Positions 1-5,930 of a stretch of DNA of 6,295 bases are shown here, one piece after another. Position 1 is the first letter of the stretch. Each line of letters opens with the position of its first letter. The stretch is taken from assembly GCA_012963655.1 (NCBI GenBank), contig DTVI01000247.1, forward strand, positions 1-6,295, in the 5' to 3' direction. This DNA comes from Sulfurimonas sp. GTDB lineage: Bacteria; Campylobacterota; Campylobacteria; Campylobacterales; Sulfurimonadaceae. The position numbers and the translations under genes are program-made. The notes under the pieces were generated by a model, which was not told the origin of the DNA, made no database searches, and was given only the letters and a program-made list of their open reading frames with translations.

Positions 1-21
1 AACATAAATATTCCTTACCTT

Positions 22-534
22 ATGTGTGTAAAAGATTTATATGAAAGAGGAAGTGATTTATTGTCTAAGGCAGAAGATATGCCCTTATTATTTCTACGCG
101 TTGTTTTGGCTTATACTTTTTTTGGCCCAGCAATGATGAAGTTCAATGACATACAATCAACGGCAGCTTATTTTGAGTATTTAGGTATTCCCCTTCCTAC
201 CTTAAATGCTTATATGGCAGCAGGAACAGAGTTAATTGGTGCGGTGCTTTTGGGACTTGGCTTCTTAACACGTTTTATTTCTATTCCACTTCTTTTTATA
301 ATGGTAATTGCTATTGCTACGGTTCATGGGGTAAATGGTTTTCATGTAATTATGCCTGGGGATGCTTTTACTTGGGTAAACCCTTATATTAATGCAGAAG
401 AAGTAAGGGAAACTGTGGTTGTCTTTCAAAATGGTTATGAAATGGTTATGTATTACATGGCGATGTTGATGGTTCTTGTGACTAAAGGCGCAGGACGTTT
501 AAGTCTTGATTTTTTAATCTTTAATAAGGCCTAG
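22..534 (+). CDS. DoxX / HvfX-like integral membrane protein (5' end may lie outside the window)
   Basis: This is a DoxX-family inner-membrane protein of about 170 residues with four predicted membrane segments, near residues 21-39, 62-82, 85-102 and 139-155. Family hallmarks are an Arg at the start of TM1 (FLRVVLAYTFFGPAMMKF), the TM2 stretch AGTELIGAVLLGLGFLTR and the C-terminal GAGRLSLD. The length fits the family. It most resembles HvfX-type DoxX members, which in other bacteria sit in operons for copper-binding modified peptides, but no partner gene is visible here, so no role is assigned. The start is uncertain. No Shine-Dalgarno sequence precedes ATG 22, and the frame stays open to base 1. 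An AGAGGAAG sequence at 46-53 could instead serve a TTG at 61. The gene converges on the kinase gene with no recognisable terminator between them. Family call is firm; start and role are not. Confidence 0.85.
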   Translation: MCVKDLYERGSDLLSKAEDMPLLFLRVVLAYTFFGPAMMKFNDIQSTAAYFEYLGIPLPTLNAYMAAGTELIGAVLLGLGFLTRFISIPLLFIMVIAIATVHGVNGFHVIMPGDAFTWVNPYINAEEVRETVVVFQNGYEMVMYYMAMLMVLVTKGAGRLSLDFLIFNKA

Positions 535-600
535 ACAACAAAGCTAATTAGAAATTTACTTTTTCCATTTTGACTAGTAATAGAAATATTTCCATTAAGT
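531..600 (-). other. Out-of-frame true C-terminus of the receiver-histidine kinase
   Basis: Read on the minus strand from base 599 (CTT) in the -1 frame relative to the kinase, this stretch encodes LNGNISITSQNGKSKF followed by LISFVV and a TAG at 533-531. That is the normal last two beta strands of a HATPase domain. One missing base next to the GGG/CCC run at 601-603 explains the break: CAC-CTT-AAT would read H-L-N. The restored TAG overlaps the TAG of the DoxX gene within the palindrome CTAG at 531-534. The lost base may be a real mutation or a sequencing or assembly error. Confidence 0.8.
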
Positions 601-1624
601 GGGTTAAAATAGTTTTAGCAAGATATAGACCTAACCCTTTTCCATTTTTTTCTTGTTTAGTGGAAAAGTAAGGTTCAAAGATATAGCCAATAAGGTCTTC
701 TTCTATTCCCCCCGCATTATCTTCAACTAAAATATTGATTTTATTACCTTGTTTGTAAGAGTTAATAATAATACTAGGCTTATCAACCTTGTGAAGGGCA
801 TGGGCTTCTTTAGCATTAATTATAACATTTGTAAGTACTTGAATAAGAAGATTTTGTATATAAAAGATAGGCTCAAGCTCATCAAGTTGAAGGTCTAAGG
901 CAATACTTTCGTTTTCAAGACCTTCTTTAAGTAGAGACACACTTTCTAAGATAGCATCATTGGCATTAGCAAGTTTAGGTGTATTATTAGATTTGAAAAA
1001 TTCCCTAAAGGTTGTAATCATTTCAGAAAGATCATTGGTGTGTTTAATAATGGATTCAAGAGAGGTATTAAGTTCTTCATCATTTAAGATACCTAACTCT
1101 TTTTGAGTTTGTATGGTACTAATAATCGCGTGGACAATACTTAAGGGTTGTCTCCATTGATGCGCTAACATACCAATCATCTCTTCCATCGCATCAAAAC
1201 GTGAATGCTGCATGATAAGAGCATCTTTTTCTTGAGACTGTAAGATCGTATTTAAGCGGGCAATGAGTTCAACCTGGTTTACAGGTTTACGAACAAAATC
1301 TACGGCACCAAGTTCAAAACTTTTTTTAAGAAGTTTATCATCATCTGTTGCTGTTACCATAATGATAGGAATATGAGAGAATCTTTTATTTGACTTAATA
1401 GCCTCTGTTGCTTCAAGTCCATCTATCTCAGGCATTATGATGTCCATTAAGATCGCATCTATCTTGGTTGTATCTAAAACCTCGTAAGCATCAATGGCAG
1501 AGGTTGCACTAAAGGTATTTGCAAAACCTTCTTCTTCTAAGATGGCTTCAATTAACAATATATTGGTAGCATTGTCATCAACAATTAAGATATTTTTTTC
1601 ACTAATATTAAAATGTAAAGACAT
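548..1624 (-). CDS. Receiver-histidine kinase (REC-HisKA-HATPase), frameshifted at its 3' end
   Basis: This is a cytoplasmic two-component protein with the receiver first. REC spans about residues 10-128, with acidic pocket D16/D17, phospho-acceptor D61 (LMDIIMPEIDG), T91 and K113 (RKP). A dimerisation helix carries the H-box AHQWRQPL with H155 as the likely phosphorylated His. The HATPase domain shows N-box N270 (NVIINAKEA), G1 box D302-N-A-G-G, F-box (FEPYFSTK) and G2 (GKGLGLYLAK, 328-337). There is no membrane segment or signal peptide, so it probably takes its signal by phosphotransfer from another kinase or a partner protein. All ATP-binding motifs are present. After T341-H342, however, the reading frame gives an unlike tail (LMEIFLLLVK...). 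Another frame gives the expected ending, so the natural gene probably ran to 531. The gene starts 103 bp after the preceding minus-strand gene and has only a weak GGAT ribosome site. Its target is unknown. Confidence 0.9.
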   Translation of the reverse strand: MSLHFNISEKNILIVDDNATNILLIEAILEEEGFANTFSATSAIDAYEVLDTTKIDAILMDIIMPEIDGLEATEAIKSNKRFSHIPIIMVTATDDDKLLKKSFELGAVDFVRKPVNQVELIARLNTILQSQEKDALIMQHSRFDAMEEMIGMLAHQWRQPLSIVHAIISTIQTQKELGILNDEELNTSLESIIKHTNDLSEMITTFREFFKSNNTPKLANANDAILESVSLLKEGLENESIALDLQLDELEPIFYIQNLLIQVLTNVIINAKEAHALHKVDKPSIIINSYKQGNKINILVEDNAGGIEEDLIGYIFEPYFSTKQEKNGKGLGLYLAKTILTHLMEIFLLLVKMEKVNF

Positions 1625-1660
1625 AACAATCCATTAAATTTCTTAAAGATAATTAATCTT

Positions 1661-1667
1661 ATCTATA
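1661..1667 (-). promoter_or_regulatory. Possible -10 element for the receiver-histidine kinase gene
   Basis: The 103-bp gap before the kinase gene is AT-rich. On the minus strand it carries TATAGAT about 37 bases before the ATG, with TAAGAT immediately after it as an alternative. No convincing -35 box is present, which is common for promoters in this phylum. The gap itself suggests the kinase has its own promoter. This is a pattern match only. Confidence 0.3.
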
Positions 1668-1727
1668 CACATGTTAAATTTTAGTAAAAACTTTTTCTTA
1701 GTTTACGGACATAGGTGAAAATGAATT

Positions 1728-1949
1728 TTATTTATGTTTGTACATCGTACATTCACCTGCATTTGTAGGTGGATTTTCTTTTAAATAAGTAAGATCTTCT
1801 TTTGTTTGCTCAAGTACACGTTTTTGTTGAAGAAGAGGAAGCATCTTTTCGTTTTTACTTGTCATATCCATATTTAAATCCATTACATAAGATTCAACTT
1901 CTTTGTCTAAGGCATCTAGTGCCATTTGTATATATTCTAATGATTTCAT
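1728..1949 (-). CDS. Small helical protein, function unknown (73 aa)
   Basis: I do not recognise this 73-residue protein. It is highly charged and looks mostly alpha-helical: one helix near residues 3-24 (LEYIQMALDALDKEVESYVM) and another near 33-57 (NEKMLPLLQQKRVLEQTKEDLTYLK), with heptad-like leucines suggesting a helical hairpin or coiled coil. The tail is short and polar, with a single Cys (GECTMYKHK). There is no signal peptide or membrane segment, so it is probably cytoplasmic. The start is well supported by AGGA (on the plus strand, TCCT at 1956-1959), about seven bases before the ATG. It lies 17 bp after the rnhB stop on the same strand and is likely the last gene of the glucosaminidase-TPR-rnhB transcript. 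Its reality rests on the ribosome site, spacing and protein-like composition; no function is inferred. Confidence 0.7.
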   Translation of the reverse strand: MKSLEYIQMALDALDKEVESYVMDLNMDMTSKNEKMLPLLQQKRVLEQTKEDLTYLKENPPTNAGECTMYKHK

Positions 1950-1966
1950 AAAAATTCCTAATAATT

Positions 1967-2515
1967 TTAAAAAAGTGTAGGTTCTAAGGCCTTAATTTTA
2001 AAGCTTTTTCTATGGACTTCACAATATCCATGTTCTTTAATAGCTTCTATATGGGCCTTTGTTCCATATCCCTTATGTTTTTCAAACCCATATTGGGGAA
2101 ATGTTTTTGCGAATTGTATCATTTCTCTATCATGAGTTACTTTAGCTAAAACAGATGCCGCAGAAACTTCAGGAATTTTTGCATCTGCCTTAACCATAGT
2201 TCTTAGTCCACTAACCCCAAAGGTAGAATTTCCATCAAATAAAAAGTCATCACTTTTTAAATGATTCAAGATGCTTGTAAGACCTTGACTAAGGCATTTG
2301 GAAATACCCATTTCATCCACTTGTAAAGCGGTAAATTCTACTATATGGTAGCTAGAATTTTCGATAATAAGGGGAAAAAGAAATTCACGTTTTTTTTCAC
2401 TAAGAACCTTTGAATCATTCAGTCCTGCAATATCTTTTTTTAATACACCCCCCGCCATAACTAAAGAGCCTGCGATGGGTCCACGACCTGCTTCATCTAT
2501 ACCGCATAATGCCAT
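1967..2515 (-). CDS. rnhB: Ribonuclease HII
   Basis: RNase HII cuts the RNA strand of RNA-DNA hybrids. It starts removal of single ribonucleotides misincorporated into DNA and helps clear Okazaki primers in the cytoplasm. The 182-residue product opens with the diagnostic GIDEAGRGP (residues 5-13), giving metal-binding D7 and E8. The other two acidic ligands are D94 (FDGN) and D111 (KADAKIPEVSAASVLAK). Y150 in HKGYGTKAH matches the tyrosine that recognises the RNA-DNA junction. The active site is complete and the length is normal for a bacterial enzyme. The ATG shares its A with the TAA of the upstream TPR gene (TAATG), and AAAGGT lies about nine bases before it, so translation is probably coupled. 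Placement after envelope genes looks like operon economy rather than a shared pathway. Confidence 0.96.
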   Translation of the reverse strand: MALCGIDEAGRGPIAGSLVMAGGVLKKDIAGLNDSKVLSEKKREFLFPLIIENSSYHIVEFTALQVDEMGISKCLSQGLTSILNHLKSDDFLFDGNSTFGVSGLRTMVKADAKIPEVSAASVLAKVTHDREMIQFAKTFPQYGFEKHKGYGTKAHIEAIKEHGYCEVHRKSFKIKALEPTLF

Positions 2516-4005
2516 TAGTTAAGACCTTTAAAATTTTCTGATCTCATTATATAGGCTTGTTGATGACCTATAAAAAACCCAAGGGTACTTTGTATTGTTT
2601 GTATATGCTCTTTGTCTAAAGAACTTGTGTCCAACCAGCCTCTCATTTGAGTGAAAGACCAATCTAGCTCTAATCTTTGATACTTCTTTCGCCACTTCTT
2701 TTGTGCTTGGAGAAATTTTTTCTTATTGATAGAAGCTTTGATGATTTTCAACATATCATATATGATCATTACCTCTACCGTATTTTCATGCTCTTTCAAA
2801 AAATATTCTTCTTGCTTGGGTGTTATAATGCCCTTAGTCACTAAGCTGATTTCATAATAGTTTAAAAAATATACAGAATTTTTTGATTCAAGTTCATATG
2901 CTTTTTTAAGCTTCTCTTCGGCCTTAGAAAAGTTCTTTTTTTCCCAATATATGAGACCAACCTTAGTTAGTATATCTCCAGCTGCTGGGTGCAAGACAAG
3001 AGCCTTCTCATAATTTATTAAGGCATCTTCTTTTAAATTCTTTTTTTCTTCTATCTGGGCAAGTGCAATATAAATACTTGCCTTAGGACTTAAGTGAGTA
3101 AGAATTTTAAAGTGAGTATAGGCATCATTGAGATTACCTTTGTTTTGGTATAAGTAGGCAATGTTTTCATGTGCTAAGGCAAAGTCTTTATATTTGTTTA
3201 CCGTTATTTTTGCTAAGGACATAGCCTTGTCCTGATTTCCTTGCAGCTTGTAAATTTGAGAAAGATAAACTTGAGAAAGCTTATTATCAGGATCTAGATA
3301 TATAGCCTTTTCAAGGCTAATAATCGCTTTTGTATATTTTTCTTTTTTGACAAGTTTTCTTGATACAAGTATCCAGTCTTGTGCACTAGAAGATCCAAAT
3401 TCTGCTTGAAGATATTTAAGGGGAATCTTTTTACTGTCTTGAAGTCTCCAAAAACCAAAAATGGCACAATAATTTTTAACTAAGACTTCTTTCTGATTCT
3501 CTTTTTCATAGGCTACTTTTAAATTATTTGAACAAATACCTTGGGGTTTTTGATAACTTAGTTGAATTGAACCTATTTGTACTTTTTCCATAGAAGGTAA
3601 GACAAGTTTATGATAAAGAAATAGACTAAAAAATAAAGCAATAGAAAGCATAGTTAAGTATTTATAGCCTTTATGAGACCTTCTTAGTTTAGAAAGCTTA
3701 GTACTTTTTACAAACTTGAATTTAGTTTTTGAATCTAGCTCATTGTTTAAGATTTTAAAGACTTCTTCGAGGCTTTCATTTAAATGAGAAACTTGGATAA
3801 GGTAAGGAATATTTATGTTCTCAACATGAACGCTTAGCCAAATAAAAAGTTCACCTTGGGCATTATAGCGGTGCTCAATATTGATTTTTTTAATTTGTGT
3901 AAATGAAATTCTTTGCATTTGATCATTTGGTTCATATTCACGAAAAAGAAGTTCTTTGGAGTTGATTATGAGGTAAGGTTTATCATGAAGATTAAATATA
4001 TGCAT
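2515..4005 (-). CDS. Membrane-anchored TPR protein with a cytoplasmic N-terminal domain
   Basis: This 496-residue protein has three parts. Residues 1-95 form a soluble domain with alternating beta-type segments (YLIINSKELLFREY, ISFTQIKKINIEH, ELFIWLSVHV, IPYLIQVSHL) and a final helix (SLEEVFKILNNEL), a pattern reminiscent of bacterial PH-like domains. A basic stretch (KLSKLRRSHKGYK, 103-115) precedes one membrane segment near 116-134, which predicts the N-terminus inside and the rest in the periplasm. After a linker with two cysteines (C158, C180) that could form a disulfide, about five TPR units follow near 208-376, then a helical C-terminal region. TPRs bind partner proteins, so a scaffold at the inner membrane is plausible. 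It overlaps the glucosaminidase stop and the rnhB start by one base each, and AAAGG sits about ten bases before its ATG. No named family is recognised, and the PH-like idea is an inference. Confidence 0.85.
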   Translation of the reverse strand: MHIFNLHDKPYLIINSKELLFREYEPNDQMQRISFTQIKKINIEHRYNAQGELFIWLSVHVENINIPYLIQVSHLNESLEEVFKILNNELDSKTKFKFVKSTKLSKLRRSHKGYKYLTMLSIALFFSLFLYHKLVLPSMEKVQIGSIQLSYQKPQGICSNNLKVAYEKENQKEVLVKNYCAIFGFWRLQDSKKIPLKYLQAEFGSSSAQDWILVSRKLVKKEKYTKAIISLEKAIYLDPDNKLSQVYLSQIYKLQGNQDKAMSLAKITVNKYKDFALAHENIAYLYQNKGNLNDAYTHFKILTHLSPKASIYIALAQIEEKKNLKEDALINYEKALVLHPAAGDILTKVGLIYWEKKNFSKAEEKLKKAYELESKNSVYFLNYYEISLVTKGIITPKQEEYFLKEHENTVEVMIIYDMLKIIKASINKKKFLQAQKKWRKKYQRLELDWSFTQMRGWLDTSSLDKEHIQTIQSTLGFFIGHQQAYIMRSENFKGLN

Positions 4006-4910
4006 TAGTTTTTTACCTTTTTTAGATGAATAGCAGGGCCATTACTAAGATAAGCATCATCTGTTGCTTGGAGTTTGTTATATGAAATCATTTGATGTAA
4101 GCCATTTATATATTCTTGGCCTTTTTCAGAATACTTATCTAAGGTTTTGGCCAGCTCCCATCCTGTTATTTTTTCTCCATCTTGGCGACATTGAAGACGG
4201 CGGGTACGTAATTCCTTGTAAGCACCTGTTGTATTGAGGTTGAGCATATACCCTTTTACAGAGTCCAAGGGCGTATCAAACCTTGCTAAAGTATAATCTC
4301 CAAGCTCTTTTCTTGGGTGAAGAGGTTTCATCCCTTTGCTTGAAAAATCCCATTGTCCAAAAAGGGCGTTTCCCTGAGCTGCGAACCTTGAAGTTCCCCA
4401 TCCGCTTTCTTCTGCTCCTTGAGCCAAGGCTAAAGAGGTGGGGATAATATCCACACGTTTTTTTAATTCAAGAAATTGTGAAGAACTAAGATTCGTGTCT
4501 GTTTTTTTTAGAACCTTGTACTTAAGGGCTAAATCCTTAGTCCATTGTGAACTTATGTCTTCTTTTTTCAGTCGAAGTCTTTCTATCATAATATCTTCGT
4601 TTGACATAAGAACAAGAGGTCCAAGAAGTCTAAAAAAGATATTCTTTTTCTCCCTTAGCGGAATGTTATTAGAATTTTTTTCCCATGTTTGAGAAACCTT
4701 TGTGAAATAAATGCGAGGAACTTCTCTTAACCCATTTTCCCATGTCTTAGAGGTATAGTTGAAATCATTAAAAAGTTCATTTAAGTCTTTTACAGAAGTT
4801 ATCTCAATAATTTTTGTTTGAGCTTGTGTTACTTGTTTGTGCTCTTTTTCTTTGATGTTTGTACATGCTGTTAGAAAGAAAAGTGAAAGTATTAAGAGTA
4901 TGGGCTTCAT
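4005..4910 (-). CDS. Bax-like GH73 glucosaminidase lipoprotein (peptidoglycan hydrolase)
   Basis: This is a probable exported N-acetylglucosaminidase that cleaves peptidoglycan glycan strands. Residues 1-16 form a lipoprotein signal (hydrophobic ILLILSLFFL, then lipobox LTAC with C16 lipidated). After a helical region near 40-150, the glucosaminidase domain (about 155-275) contains ALAQGAEESGWGTSRFA. E168 is the likely catalytic acid, by analogy with the LESGWG motif of FlgJ-type enzymes. Downstream NALFGQWDF, the YTLARFDTPLDSVKGYMLNLN segment and AYKELRTRR match the Bax branch of the family. About 300 residues is normal for that branch. The ATG has only a weak purine-rich site (AAAAAGA) and is the first gene of its operon. 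The TPR gene starts inside its stop codon, suggesting the two act together in the envelope. The in vivo substrate, and whether it serves division, flagella or turnover, cannot be told. Confidence 0.9.
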   Translation of the reverse strand: MKPILLILSLFFLTACTNIKEKEHKQVTQAQTKIIEITSVKDLNELFNDFNYTSKTWENGLREVPRIYFTKVSQTWEKNSNNIPLREKKNIFFRLLGPLVLMSNEDIMIERLRLKKEDISSQWTKDLALKYKVLKKTDTNLSSSQFLELKKRVDIIPTSLALAQGAEESGWGTSRFAAQGNALFGQWDFSSKGMKPLHPRKELGDYTLARFDTPLDSVKGYMLNLNTTGAYKELRTRRLQCRQDGEKITGWELAKTLDKYSEKGQEYINGLHQMISYNKLQATDDAYLSNGPAIHLKKVKN

Positions 4911-4986
4911 TAATAATCTTTTTAGTGGAATTTTAGTTTGAGTATACTATTATCTTCTTTATTAAAATTAAGACACAAGAGTAAAA
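4911..4986. promoter_or_regulatory. Divergent promoter region with a palindromic -10 candidate
   Basis: This 76-bp gap separates the minus-strand glucosaminidase operon from the plus-strand DUF418-tail/rhodanese operon, so it should hold both promoters. Its centre is the perfect palindrome AGTATACT (4941-4948), which reads TATACT, a good -10 box, on both strands. That would place starts of transcription about 30 bases before the plus-strand ATG and roughly 25 bases before the minus-strand ATG. No convincing -35 box is seen on either side. The assignment is a motif match only. Confidence 0.45.
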
Positions 4987-5166
4987 ATGCCTGAAAAAAT
5001 AGAACCTATTTCAAAGAAGAAGCGAATTAAGATATTTGATGTCTTATACGTCTTTCAAATCATCTTTAGCATGATATGCTTGAAGCTTTTTAACTTTAGT
5101 CCACTTGAGTGGCTTTGCAGATGTCTAACTTATAAGCAACTTTTCCCTATAATGGTAAAAAAGTAA
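4987..5166 (+). CDS. 59-residue membrane microprotein resembling the C-terminal end of DUF418 proteins
   Basis: This short gene encodes 59 residues. A lysine-rich N-terminus (SKKKRIKIF) precedes one hydrophobic segment near residues 17-36 (FDVLYVFQIIFSMICLKLF) and then SPLEWLCRCLTY. The order 'FQ-IFS---LK-F-F-PLEWL-R-LTY' is the conserved ending of DUF418 (YeiB-type) polytopic membrane proteins, where the usual form is close to GPLEWLWRSLTY. Here two positions are Cys (C44, C46). The other membrane segments of that family are absent. An in-frame TAA at 4969-4971 closes the frame upstream, so the ATG at 4987 is the only plausible start; AAGAG (4977-4981) lies five bases before it. The stop is one base before the next ATG, so it is the first gene of an operon with the rhodanese. 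It could be a real microprotein or a surviving fragment. The operon structure favours a real gene. Function unknown. Confidence 0.7.
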   Translation: MPEKIEPISKKKRIKIFDVLYVFQIIFSMICLKLFNFSPLEWLCRCLTYKQLFPIMVKK

Positions 5167-5167
5167 A

Positions 5168-5431
5168 ATGAATAGACCTAAGCAACTTCTTTTAGATAGG
5201 AATATAAATCCTGTCTCAAGTATAGAATATGATATTAACGGAGAAATCCATACCCTAAGTTTAGAATGGATTATAGACGCCTATTTACAAACTGAAAAAA
5301 AATCACTTTTTATTGACATGCTTGAAAAAGTTATGCAAGGAAGTGATAGCGATATAGAGAATTTTTTTCAGCAAATGGGTCAGTTAGTATTAATGAGTTC
5401 CTTGTCTGAGCATGAATTAGAGGAAAAATGA
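5168..5431 (+). CDS. Small soluble protein, function unknown (87 aa)
   Basis: I do not recognise this protein. It has 87 residues, no cysteine, no signal peptide and no membrane segment, so it is probably cytoplasmic. The N-terminal part suggests a beta hairpin (SSIEYDINGEIHTLSLEW, 17-34). The rest looks helical and acidic, with helices near 35-58 (IIDAYLQTEKKSLFIDMLEKVMQ) and 61-85. The ATG has no Shine-Dalgarno sequence but begins two bases after the stop of the preceding gene, so re-initiation is likely. Its TGA overlaps the rhodanese ATG in ATGA (5428-5431). Such tight packing on both sides argues that it is a real middle gene of a three-gene operon. It might be a soluble partner of the small membrane protein or the rhodanese, but that rests on position only. 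Confidence 0.75.
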   Translation: MNRPKQLLLDRNINPVSSIEYDINGEIHTLSLEWIIDAYLQTEKKSLFIDMLEKVMQGSDSDIENFFQQMGQLVLMSSLSEHELEEK

Positions 5432-5808
5432 GTAAAAGTATTTTAAAGTTCGTAGTCTTAGCCTTAGTTTTAGTATTAATGAGTGCATGTTCAAGAGTCA
5501 GTGATGAAGATGTTCTAGCCGGTCGTAAGGCGGTAGAAAGTGGGGCTATGATTATAGATGTAAGGTCTATAAAAGAGTATAACAAAGGTCATATTGAGGG
5601 TTCTGTTAATATCCCTATTGCTTATGTAGATAAAATGTATAACTCCCTGCCTAGAGATAAAGAGCTTGTTGTGTATTGTCGTACAGGATCACGAAGTGCC
5701 ATTGCTGCAAGACTCTTAAGAGAACAAGGTTGGACAGTACATGATGTTGAAACACAAGAAGATTGGGAAAGAAAGATCATTCCTAAGCCAGTGGGTCAAA
5801 CTAAGTAA
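5428..5808 (+). CDS. Rhodanese-domain lipoprotein
   Basis: This is a single-domain rhodanese exported as a lipoprotein. Residues 1-21 are a lipoprotein signal: basic MSKSILK, hydrophobic FVVLALVLVL and lipobox LMSAC with C21 lipidated. The rhodanese domain (about 24-118) has IIDVRSIKEYNKGHIEGSVNIP near 42-63 and the active-site loop C84-R-T-G-S-R (VVYCRTGSRSAIAARLL). The six-residue loop with an intact Cys is consistent with sulfur transfer through a persulfide. The domain sits outside the cytoplasm, so a role in periplasmic sulfur or redox chemistry is plausible, but the substrate is unknown. AGAGGA (5419-5424) lies just before the ATG, which overlaps the stop of the 87-residue gene. It is the last gene of the operon and is followed by a hairpin terminator. 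The family call is secure. Confidence 0.93.
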   Translation: MSKSILKFVVLALVLVLMSACSRVSDEDVLAGRKAVESGAMIIDVRSIKEYNKGHIEGSVNIPIAYVDKMYNSLPRDKELVVYCRTGSRSAIAARLLREQGWTVHDVETQEDWERKIIPKPVGQTK

Positions 5809-5822
5809 TTATTTAGACTTTG

Positions 5823-5864
5823 CCTCCTATACTATCTTAAAGTATAGAGGTACATTTATTTTAT
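5823..5864 (+). terminator. Rho-independent terminator of the rhodanese operon
   Basis: Fourteen bases after the rhodanese stop, CCTC-c-TATACT (5823-5833) pairs with AGTATAGAGG (5841-5850). This gives a ten-pair stem with one bulged C and a seven-base loop, followed by a T-rich tract (TACATTTATTTTAT). The opposite strand has no T-run after the stem, so it should stop plus-strand transcription only. Confidence 0.6.
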
Positions 5865-5888
5865 AGTCTTCACAAGATAAATAACTTC

Positions 5889-5908
5889 AAAAAATGATAC
5901 TAATATCA
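5889..5908 (-). terminator. Weak hairpin plus T-run after the 89-residue gene
   Basis: On the minus strand, 22 bases after the stop of the 89-residue gene, TGATA-TTAG-TATCA forms a five-pair AT-rich stem followed directly by TTTTTT. The stem is weak, but the T-run and the position between two convergent genes fit a terminator. Confidence 0.3.
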
Positions 5909-5930
5909 ATCTAAATTTTCTTATTAAACT

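Noticed and set aside
22..534. Assigning the DoxX protein to a copper-peptide (Hvf) operon
   Set aside because: The protein resembles HvfX-type members, but the peptide, HvfB and HvfC genes are not in the window, so the pathway is not supported.
505..560. Search for a bidirectional terminator between the DoxX and kinase genes
   Set aside because: No inverted repeat with a stable stem is present; GGCC and CTAG are only four-base palindromes.
1683..1701. Near-symmetrical AGTAAAAAC/TTTTTCTTAG after the 73-aa gene as a terminator
   Set aside because: The symmetry is an A-run against a T-run with no GC pairs and almost no loop, so a stable hairpin is unlikely.
4438..4692. 84-codon open frame on the plus strand inside the glucosaminidase gene
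   Set aside because: It lies wholly antisense to a well-supported gene, has low-complexity Phe/Ser/Arg-rich content typical of a shadow frame, and shows no ribosome site.
5331..5585. 84-codon open frame on the minus strand across the 87-aa and rhodanese genes
   Set aside because: It is antisense to two overlapping genes of a compact operon and has no recognisable domain; a shadow frame.
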